DNA from: Halomonas litopenaei
GTDB taxonomy: Bacteria; Pseudomonadota; Gammaproteobacteria; Pseudomonadales; Halomonadaceae
Length of the DNA: 64,000 bases
Reading direction: 5' to 3'
Assembly (NCBI RefSeq): GCF_017303055.1
Contig: NZ_JAEKJT010000003.1
Coordinates: 620,001 to 684,000, forward strand
Shown here: one piece after another, positions 33,497-41,882 of the stretch
How positions within the stretch are numbered: the stretch's first letter is position 1
How the letters are laid out: the number at the start of each line of letters is the position of its first letter
Program-made: the position numbers and the translations under genes
The notes under the pieces: model-generated
The model's database searches: none
The model's input: the letters and a program-made list of their open reading frames with translations, nothing else
Told to the model about the DNA's origin: nothing

Positions 33497-34870
33497 TCAG
33501 GCGGTGGCCGTGGTGGTCGCGATGAACTGGCTGCGTTCCTTGTCGATGGCGCGCAGCATTTCCTCGACCCAGTGCTGGTGGTGCAGCACGTAGAGCCCTT
33601 CATCCTCTGGCGAGGCACCACTCTTGAGCGGCTTCATGTCGATGGCGGCGGCGTCTTCATCCGGACCATCGATCCACTGCTTGGCGCCGCGGGACAGGTC
33701 GTTCCACTCGGCCAGGGCGCCGTTGTAGCCGTTCTGGCAGCCACGGAATTCCTCCAGGTCGTCCGGCGTGCCCATACCGCTGACGTTGAAGAAGTCCTCG
33801 TACTGGCGAATGCGCACCCGGCGGTTCTCCGCCGACTCGCCCTTGGGCGCGAAGCAGTAGATGGTGACCTCGGTGCGGTCCACCGCCAGCGGCCGCAGCA
33901 CCCGAATCTGGGTCGAGAACTGGTCCATCAGGTAGACGTTGGGGTACAGGCACAGGTTGCGGGTCTGGTTGACGATGTTGTCGGCGCGGGCCTCGCCCAG
34001 CTCCTGCTCGATGCGCTCCTTGTGCTCGTACACCGGGCGCACCTCAGGGTTGAGCAGCCGGGTCCACAGCATCATGTGGCCGTTCTCGTAGGAGTAGAAA
34101 CCGCCCTTCGACTTGGACCAGCCGTCAGCGTCCACCGCCTTGGTGCCGCCCTCGTCATAGTTGCGGCGGTCCATGGTGGAGGCGTAGTTCCAGTGCACGG
34201 TACTGACGTGGTAGCCATCGGCCCCGTTCTCCGCCTGCAGCTTCCAGTTGCCGGTGTAGGTGTAGGAGGAAGTTCCCCGCAGGATCTCGAGGCCTTCGGG
34301 AGCCTGGTCGACGATGTTGTCGATGACCTTCTTGGTCTCGCCCAGGTAGTCCTCGATGGGCATGACGTCGGCGCTCAGGCTGCCGAACAGAAAGCCCTTG
34401 TAGTTCGCAAACTTCGGCAGTCGCTTGAGATCATGGGAGCCGTCCTGCTTGAACGCATCCGGGTAGGCGCCGACCTTCTCGTTCTTGGCCTTGAGCAGGC
34501 GACCATCGTTCTTGAAGGTCCAGCCGTGGAACGGACAGGTAAAGGTGCCCTTGTTGCCCTGCTTGCGGCGGCAGATGGTGGCGCCACGGTGGGCGCAGGC
34601 GTTGATCAGCGCGTGCAGCTCCCCGTCCTTGTCGCGGGTGATGACCACCGGCTGGCGCCCCATGTTCAGGGTAAAGTAGTCGCCGGGCTCGGCGACCTGA
34701 CTCTCGTGGGCCATGAACAGCCAGTTGCCCTCGAAGATGTGTTTCATTTCGAGTTCGAAGAACTCGGGGTCGGTGAACATGCTGCGATGGCAGCGAAAGA
34801 CGCCCTTCTCTGGGTTGTCTTCGACGGCACCGCGCACGCGGGCTTCGATCTGATCGAGTTTATTGCTCAT
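33497..34870 (-). CDS. benA: Benzoate 1,2-dioxygenase large subunit
   Basis: The 457-residue catalytic subunit has the Rieske motif CAHRG..CPFHGW (Cys92, His94, Cys112, His115) and the mononuclear iron site in DGYHVSTVHWNYA. With BenB and BenC it converts benzoate to the cis-1,2-dihydrodiol. A strong GGAG site precedes the ATG, and further upstream is a 12-bp purine repeat that repeats AGGACGAG. Substituted benzoates may also be substrates. Confidence 0.97.
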   Translation of the reverse strand: MSNKLDQIEARVRGAVEDNPEKGVFRCHRSMFTDPEFFELEMKHIFEGNWLFMAHESQVAEPGDYFTLNMGRQPVVITRDKDGELHALINACAHRGATICRRKQGNKGTFTCPFHGWTFKNDGRLLKAKNEKVGAYPDAFKQDGSHDLKRLPKFANYKGFLFGSLSADVMPIEDYLGETKKVIDNIVDQAPEGLEILRGTSSYTYTGNWKLQAENGADGYHVSTVHWNYASTMDRRNYDEGGTKAVDADGWSKSKGGFYSYENGHMMLWTRLLNPEVRPVYEHKERIEQELGEARADNIVNQTRNLCLYPNVYLMDQFSTQIRVLRPLAVDRTEVTIYCFAPKGESAENRRVRIRQYEDFFNVSGMGTPDDLEEFRGCQNGYNGALAEWNDLSRGAKQWIDGPDEDAAAIDMKPLKSGASPEDEGLYVLHHQHWVEEMLRAIDKERSQFIATTTATA

Positions 34871-34884
34871 CGTTGTTCTCCTCT

Positions 34885-34920
34885 CTCGTCCTCTATCTCG
34901 TCCTTTATCTCGTCCTCGCC
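34885..34920. repeat. 12-bp tandem repeat in the benA leader, three copies
   Basis: CTCGTCCTCTAT, CTCGTCCTTTAT and CTCGTCCTCGCC follow one another 14-50 bp before the benA ATG. On the coding strand each reads AGGACGAG, giving extra Shine-Dalgarno-like cores. Confidence 0.8.
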
Positions 34921-35042
34921 TCGCCCGTCGCTTGTCGGCCTGTCGGGCCGGTCAGGGGCAAGGCACAGTCCGCGAACGAGACGCTCCTGTGTGAGTCAGG
35001 GGCCGGCACGGGTCCGGCGATCGGGCAGCGGGTGTGCGCGCC

Positions 35043-35999
35043 TCAGACGTCTTCGAGGGCACGCGGGCGCCTGTGGCGCGCCTGCAGGGCCTCATCACTG
35101 GTGGCGGCAAGCTCGATGTCGAACACCACCTCGGTGAAGGGTCCTTCAATGCCACGGGCACTGGCCTCGGCCTGGTCGTCGATGCGACTGGCGTCCACCA
35201 CCAGCTCCTCGCGGGTGGCGAAGGCGAAGTCGTCGAAGGTGTAGGGGTCACCGGCCAGGTTGATCTGGGTGGTCAGGTGCTTGTGGCCTGGCGCCGAGAT
35301 AAAGAAGTGGATATGCGCCGGGCGCTGGCCGTGACGGCCGAGCAGGTCAAGCACCTGCTGGGTCGGGCTGTCGGGGGGGCAGCCGTAACCGGAGGGAATG
35401 ATGCTGCGGGCACGATAGCGGCCATCGGCGTCGGTGAAGATGCTGCGCCTCAGGTGATAGTCCGACTGGGAAGGGTCGAAGAAGCTGTAGTTGCCCTTGC
35501 TGTCGGCGTGCCAGATCTCGACCTTGGCCCCGGCGATGGGCTGGCCGCTGGTGTCACGGACCTGACCGGTCAGCCACATCACTTCGGCCTGAGTGTCGGA
35601 ACCATCGTCCATGCGCGCCAGGCCCTCGGACTCAGGTGCGCCAGCCACATACAGCGGCCCTTCGATGGTGCGCGGGGTGCCGCCCTGAAGGCCGCGGGCC
35701 GCGTCCTCGGCGTCCATACGCATATCCAGGTAATGATCGAAGCCAAGACCCGGCGCCAGCAGGCCGAACTGGGTGCCGGCACCCAGTGCGTTGAGCACGC
35801 TGATACCCGCCCAGAACTCCTCCGGGGTGACGTCATAGTCGTCGATCAGTTTGTACAGGTCCGACAGCAGGCGATGCAGAATCTCCTTGGCGCGCTCGTC
35901 GCCGCCGTTCTTGTCGAAGCCGGCAACGGTGTTAAGGAAGTCCTGGACCTCCGGGGTGTCAAAGATACGGACTGGCGTGGTGGTGGTTAGCTTGTTCAT
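35043..35999 (-). CDS. catA: Catechol 1,2-dioxygenase
   Basis: The 318-residue intradiol dioxygenase has the ligands Tyr in EGPLYVAGAP, Tyr in IIPSGYGCPP and two His in RPAHIHFFIS. It cleaves catechol to cis,cis-muconate with Fe(III). The ATG at 35999 follows AGGAG. It is 164 bp after catC and 172 bp before benA, so the cat and ben parts are contiguous on one strand; a promoter in either gap is possible. Confidence 0.97.
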   Translation of the reverse strand: MNKLTTTTPVRIFDTPEVQDFLNTVAGFDKNGGDERAKEILHRLLSDLYKLIDDYDVTPEEFWAGISVLNALGAGTQFGLLAPGLGFDHYLDMRMDAEDAARGLQGGTPRTIEGPLYVAGAPESEGLARMDDGSDTQAEVMWLTGQVRDTSGQPIAGAKVEIWHADSKGNYSFFDPSQSDYHLRRSIFTDADGRYRARSIIPSGYGCPPDSPTQQVLDLLGRHGQRPAHIHFFISAPGHKHLTTQINLAGDPYTFDDFAFATREELVVDASRIDDQAEASARGIEGPFTEVVFDIELAATSDEALQARHRRPRALEDV

Positions 36000-36163
36000 C
36001 TCACACTCCTCACGGGATGGCGCTGTTATCGTTGTTATTGACGTCTTCGTTGACATTGGCGCGGGGTGAGCTGGCCGGGACGGCATCTGCCGTAGGCTCG
36101 TCAGGGGGCCGGCCGGGCTCGGGGATGACCAGGAAGGGAGCGTTACGCCCTTCCCGACGTGAT

Positions 36164-36454
36164 TCAGCGATCGTCCTCGCGTACCGAGGACGGGTGGCGG
36201 CACAGCGGTTTGACGCGGATCTCCATGTAGGGAAACAGCGGCAGATTCGCGACCAGCTCCTGCAGTTCGGCGTTGTCCTCCACATCGAAGATGCTGACGT
36301 TGGAGTAGCTGCCCGCCACTCGCCACAGGTGGCGCCACTTGCCGGCGCGCTGCAGTTCCTGGGAATAGGCCTTCTCGGTGGCCTTGATCTCGGCGGCCCG
36401 GCTGGGGTCCATGTCCGGCGGCAGCTTGACGGTCATTTCGACGTGAAATAGCAC
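36164..36454 (-). CDS. catC: Muconolactone delta-isomerase
   Basis: The 96-residue protein has MTVKLPPDMDPSRAAEIKAT and PLFPYMEIRVKPLCRHPS, typical of CatC. It converts muconolactone to 3-oxoadipate enol-lactone and forms a decamer in Pseudomonas. The start is a GTG at 36454 with AGGAG 8 nt upstream. It lies 35 bp after catB. Confidence 0.96.
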   Translation of the reverse strand: MLFHVEMTVKLPPDMDPSRAAEIKATEKAYSQELQRAGKWRHLWRVAGSYSNVSIFDVEDNAELQELVANLPLFPYMEIRVKPLCRHPSSVREDDR

Positions 36455-36489
36455 GGCGTGTCTCCTGATGGTCGTGGGGTAAGGCGCCC

Positions 36490-37608
36490 TTAACGGCGGG
36501 CGTACTCGCGCAGCTTGTCTTCGTCCAGCTCAAGGCCAAGGCCGGGGCCATCCGGCAAGGCAACGCCGAAGTCGGTGTAGTGCAGCGGTCGGGTGACGAT
36601 GTCGTCGGTCAGCAGCAAGGGGCCGAACATCTCGGTGCCCCAGGCCATCTCGGGCAGGGTGGCCCAGGCATGCAGCGAGGCGGCGGTGCCGATGGTGCCT
36701 TCGAGCATGGTGCCGCCGTAGAGCCCGATGCCGCCCGCTTCGGCCAGGTGGGCCAGGCGCAGCGCCCCCCGGGGCCCGGCACTCTTGGCAATCTTCAGGG
36801 CAAAGGCGCCGCTGAAGCCGGAGTCGATCAGCGCCAGGCCGCAGCGCAGGTCCTGAACGCCTTCATCGGCCAGCATGGTCACCTCGAAACGGCTGGACAG
36901 GCGCGCCAGTCCGGCCCGTTCATGGGCGGGAATGGGTTGCTCGATCAGCTCGACGCCGGCGGCCTCGAGCTCGGCAATCGCCCGCACCGCGGTGGCTTCA
37001 TCCCAGGCCTGGTTGACGTCGACCCTGACACTGGCGCGATCCCCCAGCGCGGCCTTGATCGCGGCCACGTGCTTGACGTCACGCGCTACCGGGTTGGCGC
37101 CGATCTTGAGCTTGAAGTCGCGATGGCGACGCTGCTCCAGGCGCCGCTCGGCCTCCTCGATGTCCTTATCGGTGTCACCGCTGGCCAGCGTCCACAGCAC
37201 CGGCAGGTGGTCATGGCGAGGGCCACCCAGCAGCGATGCCAGCGACACCCCGAGGCGCTTGCCCTTGGCGTCCAGCAGCGCGGTCTCCAGCGCCGACTTG
37301 GCGATGACGTTGCCCTTGGCCAGCTTGTCCAGTCGCGCCATGGCCAGATTGATGTTGTCTGCTGGCAGGCCCTCGAGCGCCGGCGCCAGATAGGTATCGA
37401 TGTTGACCTTCATGCTCTCGGGGCTTTCCGGGCCATAGGCCAGACCACCAATGGTGGTGGCTTCACCCAGCCCCTCGATACCGTCGGAGCATCGCAGTCG
37501 CACAATCACCAGGGTCTGGGTGGCCATGGTGGCCATCGACAGCTTGTGCGGCCGGATGGTCGGAAGATCGACCAGCAACGTCTCGATGGATGCAATGGTG
37601 ATGCTCAT
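36490..37608 (-). CDS. catB: Muconate cycloisomerase
   Basis: The 372-residue enolase-superfamily enzyme has FKLKIG (catalytic Lys), DVNQAWDE (metal ligand) and ADEGVQDLRC. It converts cis,cis-muconate to muconolactone with Mn2+. GGAG sits 5 nt before the ATG at 37608. It is the first gene of the leftward cat-ben run, divergent from catR across a 208-bp control region. Confidence 0.96.
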   Translation of the reverse strand: MSITIASIETLLVDLPTIRPHKLSMATMATQTLVIVRLRCSDGIEGLGEATTIGGLAYGPESPESMKVNIDTYLAPALEGLPADNINLAMARLDKLAKGNVIAKSALETALLDAKGKRLGVSLASLLGGPRHDHLPVLWTLASGDTDKDIEEAERRLEQRRHRDFKLKIGANPVARDVKHVAAIKAALGDRASVRVDVNQAWDEATAVRAIAELEAAGVELIEQPIPAHERAGLARLSSRFEVTMLADEGVQDLRCGLALIDSGFSGAFALKIAKSAGPRGALRLAHLAEAGGIGLYGGTMLEGTIGTAASLHAWATLPEMAWGTEMFGPLLLTDDIVTRPLHYTDFGVALPDGPGLGLELDEDKLREYARR

Positions 37609-37651
37609 AGGAACTCCGGCACGTGACAGAACGGGAACAGGTGAACAAGCC

Positions 37652-37676
37652 ATACCTGAGTAAGATTTTTCTTACT
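37652..37676 (-). promoter_or_regulatory. Imperfect LysR-type operator near catB
   Basis: On the minus strand ATCT-N7-GTAT (37666-37652) is a one-sided match to the BenM/CatM site ATAC-N7-GTAT, and it overlaps a perfect 6-bp inverted repeat AGTAAG-N6-CTTACT (37659-37676). It lies 44-68 bp upstream of catB, where an activator would contact the promoter. Confidence 0.5.
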
Positions 37677-37779
37677 TAGAGGCGACTTCTCTCACACGCC
37701 ATCTCTTATGGCCCATGATGCGAAACCCCCTGTTTACGGCGTCTTCACGAATTCTGGTTGTCTACGGACCGCGGAACCA

Positions 37780-37815
37780 ATATGGTCTGGGTAATCAGGC
37801 ATACCCTGGAGGTAT
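37780..37815 (+). promoter_or_regulatory. Tandem BenM/CatM-type operator upstream of catR
   Basis: A perfect ATAC-N7-GTAT site (37801-37815) overlaps the catR ribosome-binding site, and a weaker ATAT-N7-GTAA site (37780-37794) lies 21 bp, about two helical turns, upstream. The arrangement fits CatR autorepression and cooperative binding in the catR-catB gap. Confidence 0.75.
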
Positions 37816-37816
37816 C

Positions 37817-38719
37817 ATGGAGCTTCGACACCTACGCTATTTCTGCGCTGCAGCAGAAGAGCTGAACATCACCCGGGCCGCCGCTCGACTGCATATGGCG
37901 CAGCCCCCATTGACGCGCCAGATCAATCAGTTGGAAGAAGAGCTGGGGGCCCAGCTGTTCATCCGTGGACCCCGTGGTCTGGCCCTGACGCCCACCGGCA
38001 AGTTCTTCCATGAGCATGCCCTGCAGATGCTTGAGAAGCTGGACACCACCGTGGCCGCCGTGCGCCGCATGTCCCGCAGCCACAAGGAGTTATTCGGTAT
38101 CGGCTTCGTGCCATCGCTGTTCTATGGACAGCTGCCGCTGCTGGTGAGGGAGTTGCGACAAAAGGACGAGGTAGAGCTGACCCTGGCCGAACTGACCACG
38201 GTGGAGCAGGTGCAGGCGCTGAAGGCAGGCAGGATCGACATCGGCTTTGGGCGTCTGCGTCTCGACGACCCGGATGTGGAACAGGAAGTCCTGTTCGAGG
38301 AGCCGATGATGGCGGCGGTGCCGGAAGGACACCCGCTGGTGGGCACCACCCCGACCATGGCCGAGCTGGCGAGTTATCCGCTGGTGCTGTACCCGGCAAG
38401 CCCACGCCCCAGCCTTGCCGATATCGTGCTGGGGCTGTTTCGCCGACGCGGCCTCAAGGTCACGGTGGCCCAGGAGGCCAACGAGATGCAGACGGCGCTG
38501 GGCCTGGTGGTATCGGACTTCGGCATCACCCTAGTACCGGAACAGGTCAAGCGACAGAACCGCGACGGTATCCGCTACCTCTACCTGGCCGAAAAGCACA
38601 TCACTTCACCGATCGTGTGCAGCCGCCGACGTGGCGAAGCGCCCAGCGAGACGATGCAGGCGGCCAACGCCATCCTCGAGGTACTGGTGGAGAATCGTCG
38701 CAGCGGGAAGTATCCGTGA
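37817..38719 (+). CDS. catR: LysR-type regulator of cat/ben genes (CatR/BenM-like)
   Basis: The 300-residue LTTR has the N-terminal winged HTH (MELRHLRYFCAAAEELNITR, AAARLHMAQPPLTRQI) and an effector domain with GFVPSLFYGQLPLLVREL, like CatR/CatM/BenM, which bind cis,cis-muconate and, for BenM, also benzoate. GGAGG precedes the ATG. It is divergent from catB and adjacent to ATAC-N7-GTAT sites. The presence of ben genes in the same run suggests a BenM-like dual role. Confidence 0.92.
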   Translation: MELRHLRYFCAAAEELNITRAAARLHMAQPPLTRQINQLEEELGAQLFIRGPRGLALTPTGKFFHEHALQMLEKLDTTVAAVRRMSRSHKELFGIGFVPSLFYGQLPLLVRELRQKDEVELTLAELTTVEQVQALKAGRIDIGFGRLRLDDPDVEQEVLFEEPMMAAVPEGHPLVGTTPTMAELASYPLVLYPASPRPSLADIVLGLFRRRGLKVTVAQEANEMQTALGLVVSDFGITLVPEQVKRQNRDGIRYLYLAEKHITSPIVCSRRRGEAPSETMQAANAILEVLVENRRSGKYP

Positions 38720-38734
38720 AAAACGTCGCGGGAC

Positions 38735-38754
38735 GGCAGGGCCAAGGCCCTGCC
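38735..38754. terminator. Hairpin between convergent catR and ridA
   Basis: A perfect 9-bp stem GGCAGGGCC/GGCCCTGCC with a 2-nt AA spacer lies 15 bp after the catR stop. No T-run follows, so it is only a possible bidirectional terminator. Confidence 0.45.
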
Positions 38755-38780
38755 TGTGGCGGGTGGCTAACGCTTAGGTG

Positions 38781-39143
38781 TTACCGAAAATCATCCCCCG
38801 CCGCTGCCACGAAGGCCATTTCGACCAGCAGCTCGGGGTTGGCCAGCTCGGCCTTGACGCAGGCACGGCTGGGGGCGGTGCCGGGCTCGAACCAGCGCTC
38901 CCAAGCGATGTTCAGCGCATCGAAGTGGGCGAAGTCGGTCAGGTAGATGGTCACCGAGATGATCCGAGTCTTGTCACTGGCCACCTTGGCCAGCGACTCC
39001 TCGGCCTGCGCGAAGATCTGCTCGACCTGGCCGGTGATGTCGGCGCTGGTGTCCGCTTCGGCGACTTCGACGAAGTGGGCCATGCCGTTGAAAACGGTGA
39101 TGTCGGACCAGCGGGGAGTGGGGTTGATGCGATGGATATCCAT
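38781..39143 (-). CDS. RidA/YjgF-family protein
   Basis: The 120-residue protein has SDITVFNGMAHFVEVAEAD and the family block SRACVKAELANPELLVEMAF with the conserved Arg that binds the imine carboxylate. RidA proteins hydrolyse reactive enamines and imines; subfamilies near catabolic operons act on pathway-specific intermediates. It follows pcaHG in the same direction after a hairpin, with a 131-bp gap, so it may or may not be co-transcribed. Confidence 0.9.
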   Translation of the reverse strand: MDIHRINPTPRWSDITVFNGMAHFVEVAEADTSADITGQVEQIFAQAEESLAKVASDKTRIISVTIYLTDFAHFDALNIAWERWFEPGTAPSRACVKAELANPELLVEMAFVAAAGDDFR

Positions 39144-39222
39144 GGAGAAGCCTCGATGCCTGGGAGGAAAGGATCGCTAGCATAGGCCATGGAAGCGTCG
39201 CTGCAAACGCGGGCAAATAGCG

Positions 39223-39258
39223 ACACGGACGACGCGGTTCAGGCCGCGACGTCCGTGT
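39223..39258 (-). terminator. Long hairpin after pcaG
   Basis: A 15-bp stem with one A·A mismatch (39223-39237 with 39244-39258, arm ACACGGACGACGCGG) and a TTCAGG loop lies 17 bp after the pcaG stop. The following minus-strand TCGCTATTTG is a weak U-tract; partial termination before ridA is likely. Confidence 0.6.
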
Positions 39259-39274
39259 GATCAGGCGAACACGA

Positions 39275-39910
39275 TCAGAAGTCGAAGAACACCGTTTCCC
39301 CCTCCCCCTGCAGCACGATATCCAGGCGATAGCGCGGCAGTCCGCCTTCACTGTCTTCACGACGAGCGATCAGGGTCTGACGACGGCTGGGTGACTCAAT
39401 CGCGCCCAGCACAGGGCAGTCGGCATTGGCCTCGCCCTCGTCGTCAAAGTACAGGCGGGTCTGCAGATGGATATTCACGCCCCGGGCAAAGATCGCCAGG
39501 TTGATGTGGGGGGCCATGGTGCGGCCGTCGGGACGGCTGATGGCACCGGGCTTGACGGTAACAAAGCGCCATTCACTGTCACCCTCGGCGGTGGTCGCGG
39601 TGCGCCCGAAACTGTTGAACGGCGCCTTGAGGTCAAAGGCGGTTTGATAGTGGCCGCTGCTGTCGGCCTGCCACGCCTCAAGCAAGGCATCGCGGACCAG
39701 GTCGCCGTTGCCGTCGATGACCCGTCCTACCACTTCGATGCGCTGGCCGCTGGCACTGTCCTTGGCCAGTTCGTTCCAGATTTCTTCGTCGCGCTCGGGC
39801 AGGCCGGCGACGGCCAGTGCCAGACCGATATGCACGTAGGGGCCCGCTGTCTGGGACGCGGTCTCGCGCAGCATCAGATTGGCGGTGGGAGTGAAATTGG
39901 GCTGTTGCAT
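39275..39910 (-). CDS. pcaG: Protocatechuate 3,4-dioxygenase alpha subunit
   Basis: The 211-residue intradiol dioxygenase alpha chain has the family start QTAGPYVHIGLAL, LLEAWQADSSGHYQ and RTMAPHINLAIFARGVNIHL. The alpha chain lacks iron but shapes the active site with PcaH. It cleaves protocatechuate to 3-carboxy-cis,cis-muconate. AAGGAG precedes the ATG; it is 85 bp after pcaH. Confidence 0.96.
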   Translation of the reverse strand: MQQPNFTPTANLMLRETASQTAGPYVHIGLALAVAGLPERDEEIWNELAKDSASGQRIEVVGRVIDGNGDLVRDALLEAWQADSSGHYQTAFDLKAPFNSFGRTATTAEGDSEWRFVTVKPGAISRPDGRTMAPHINLAIFARGVNIHLQTRLYFDDEGEANADCPVLGAIESPSRRQTLIARREDSEGGLPRYRLDIVLQGEGETVFFDF

Positions 39911-39995
39911 GGAATCTCCTTGCCGTCGGACGCCATAGCCACACGTCCGCAGGGCATATCACTGTTGGTTGCCGGAAGCATTGCTGCCGAGCGTG

Positions 39996-40721
39996 TCACT
40001 GATTCTCGAAATAGGTCTGCAGCTCGCCGCGCACGACCAGGTCAAAGCGATAGGCCAGCGCGTCCATCGGACGCGAGCGCGCCATGTCGAGACGTCCGAT
40101 CATGGTGCCGACGGCTTCCTTGTCGTTGAGCGTCTGCACGATCGGACAGATCGGAATCAGTGGATCGCCCTCGAAGTACATCTGGGTGATCAAGCGAGTG
40201 GAGATGGCTGGCCCCATGACGCTGACGTGGATATGCGCCGGACGCCAGGTGTTGATGCCGTTGGGCCAGGGGTAAGGGCCTGGCTTGATGGTGCGGAAGT
40301 GATACCAGCCGTCCTCATCGGTCAGGCAGCGCCCCACCCCGCCGAAGTTGGGGTCCAGTGGGGCCAGGTAGCTATCTTTCTTGTGGCGGTAACGGCCGCC
40401 CGCGTTGGCCTGCCACATTTCAACCAGGGTGTGGGGCACGGGCTTGCCGAACTGGTCGATGACCCGCCCGAACATGATGACCCGCTCTCCCACTGGCAGG
40501 CCGGGGGCGGTGCCATCGCGGAAGTTGAGCAACAGGTCGTTGTCATGGGGTCCCATGCGCAGCTTTTGAAAGTCCGGGCCGGTCAATTCCGACACGCTGG
40601 GAGTCTGCAGGCTGACCAAGGCCTGGGAAGGAGAGCGCGGCACCGTGGTCTTGTAACCGGGAGCATAGGCAGGCGGATGCGATTGGCGATCGCGCTCGAC
40701 AAAACGACGACGAAGAGTCAT
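39996..40721 (-). CDS. pcaH: Protocatechuate 3,4-dioxygenase beta subunit
   Basis: The 241-residue beta chain carries the Fe(III) ligands Tyr in [15 protein letters not shown] and His in [11 protein letters not shown], plus [13 protein letters not shown]. It forms the (alpha-beta) oligomer with PcaG. It is the first gene of pcaHG; a perfect PcaQ palindrome lies 122-137 bp upstream of the ATG. Confidence 0.97.
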   Translation of the reverse strand: MTLRRRFVERDRQSHPPAYAPGYKTTVPRSPSQALVSLQTPSVSELTGPDFQKLRMGPHDNDLLLNFRDGTAPGLPVGERVIMFGRVIDQFGKPVPHTLVEMWQANAGGRYRHKKDSYLAPLDPNFGGVGRCLTDEDGWYHFRTIKPGPYPWPNGINTWRPAHIHVSVMGPAISTRLITQMYFEGDPLIPICPIVQTLNDKEAVGTMIGRLDMARSRPMDALAYRFDLVVRGELQTYFENQ

Positions 40722-40842
40722 AGGGCCAGGTCCTGACGTAAGGGATGATTATTGGTTGTTCAGACACGTCTCGCCGGCAAGGCGATGACGCCAGTGTGAC
40801 CAGGCCCTCACGGACTGCCAATTGAGACCTTGACGAGCTTCC

Positions 40843-40858
40843 ATAACCCATAGGTTAT
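40843..40858 (-). promoter_or_regulatory. PcaQ operator upstream of pcaHG
   Basis: ATAACC-N4-GGTTAT, within the 20-bp palindrome CCATAACCCATAGGTTATGG (40841-40860), matches the PcaQ site described in alphaproteobacteria. It lies between the pcaQ 3' end and pcaH, placed to activate pcaHG with protocatechuate-pathway carboxymuconolactone as inducer. Confidence 0.85.
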
Positions 40859-40897
40859 GGCCAGCTGATCCTGGCACCGATCACTATGGCCTAACGT

Positions 40898-41821
40898 TCA
40901 GTGCTGGCGCTCGGCGGCAGCCTGGCGCAGTGCCTCGGCGAAATCATCCAGCGCCAGGCTGGTGTCCACTGACGCGTTGGTACAGAGTCCTACCGATCCC
41001 CCCTGGTGCTCGAAGGCCAGCGACAGCTCCACCAGACGGCCTGCCTGCAGGTCGTCATCCACGGCATCGAAGGGCGCCACCCAGATGGCGTCGTTCTCCA
41101 GGGTGTAACGGCGGCTGAGCGTCAGCGACAGGGTCTCGAGACAGGGCGACGACAGGCTGATAGCGTGACGCACACAGAAGCTGTCGACCTGCTGTCGCAG
41201 GGTCGTCTGCTGGGGCGGCAGTACCCAGCGGCACTCCCCCAAGGGGGCGGTATCCTCAAGCGCGTGTCCGGCCAACCAATGGCCGGGACGTACCACCAGC
41301 CGCAAGGACTCGTAGTAGAGATGCTCAAAGGCCAGATCACGGATCTCTCGGGCTTCTGTCATCCGTCCGACTACCATGTCCAGCTCGCCAAGTGACAGTC
41401 GAGACAGCAGATAGGCGCTGGCGCCCGTGACCACCGTGACGCTGGTAGTGCGGCCGTGAGGCGATGTCTGGAAACGGCCGAGAGCCGCGGGCATCAGCCG
41501 TGACTCCACCGTGGATAGCGCACCGATCCTCAACCAGGCATGGCCACCATGGGCATCCGCCAGGGCACCCACACCCTCCTCGAGGGCCTTCAGCGCAGGG
41601 CCGGCGTGCCTTAACAGGGTGAGCCCGGCCTGGGTCAGGCTGACGCCCTGGGCGCCACGCTCGAACAGCGTGGCACCGACGATGTCCTCGAGTTCACGGA
41701 TGGCCTTGGAAATGCCCGGCTGGGTGATCGCCAGGGAGTCGGCAGCCCGCGCAAAGCTGCGGCGCCGAGAGACCTCAAGAAAGGCGTTGAGATGACGCAG
41801 CTTGATACGGTGATTGAGCAT
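40898..41821 (-). CDS. pcaQ: LysR-type activator PcaQ
   Basis: The 307-residue LTTR starts MLNHRIKLRHLNAFLEVSRR, with HTH AADSLAITQPGISKAIREL and the conserved DIVGATLFERGAQGVSLTQAG, features of PcaQ/GbpR-like regulators. PcaQ activates pca genes in response to 3-carboxy-cis,cis-muconate derivatives. It is in the same direction as pcaHG, with the PcaQ site between them. Confidence 0.92.
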   Translation of the reverse strand: MLNHRIKLRHLNAFLEVSRRRSFARAADSLAITQPGISKAIRELEDIVGATLFERGAQGVSLTQAGLTLLRHAGPALKALEEGVGALADAHGGHAWLRIGALSTVESRLMPAALGRFQTSPHGRTTSVTVVTGASAYLLSRLSLGELDMVVGRMTEAREIRDLAFEHLYYESLRLVVRPGHWLAGHALEDTAPLGECRWVLPPQQTTLRQQVDSFCVRHAISLSSPCLETLSLTLSRRYTLENDAIWVAPFDAVDDDLQAGRLVELSLAFEHQGGSVGLCTNASVDTSLALDDFAEALRQAAAERQH

Positions 41822-41882
41822 AAAACGTCAGGACTTTGGGCATCAGGGCGCTGGCCATCTCAACGACGAGGGATGACAGGAC

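Noticed and set aside
33488-35137. Plus-strand frame of about 549 codons opposite benA
   Set aside because: Antisense shadow of benA; no domain, and no coherent ribosome-binding site.
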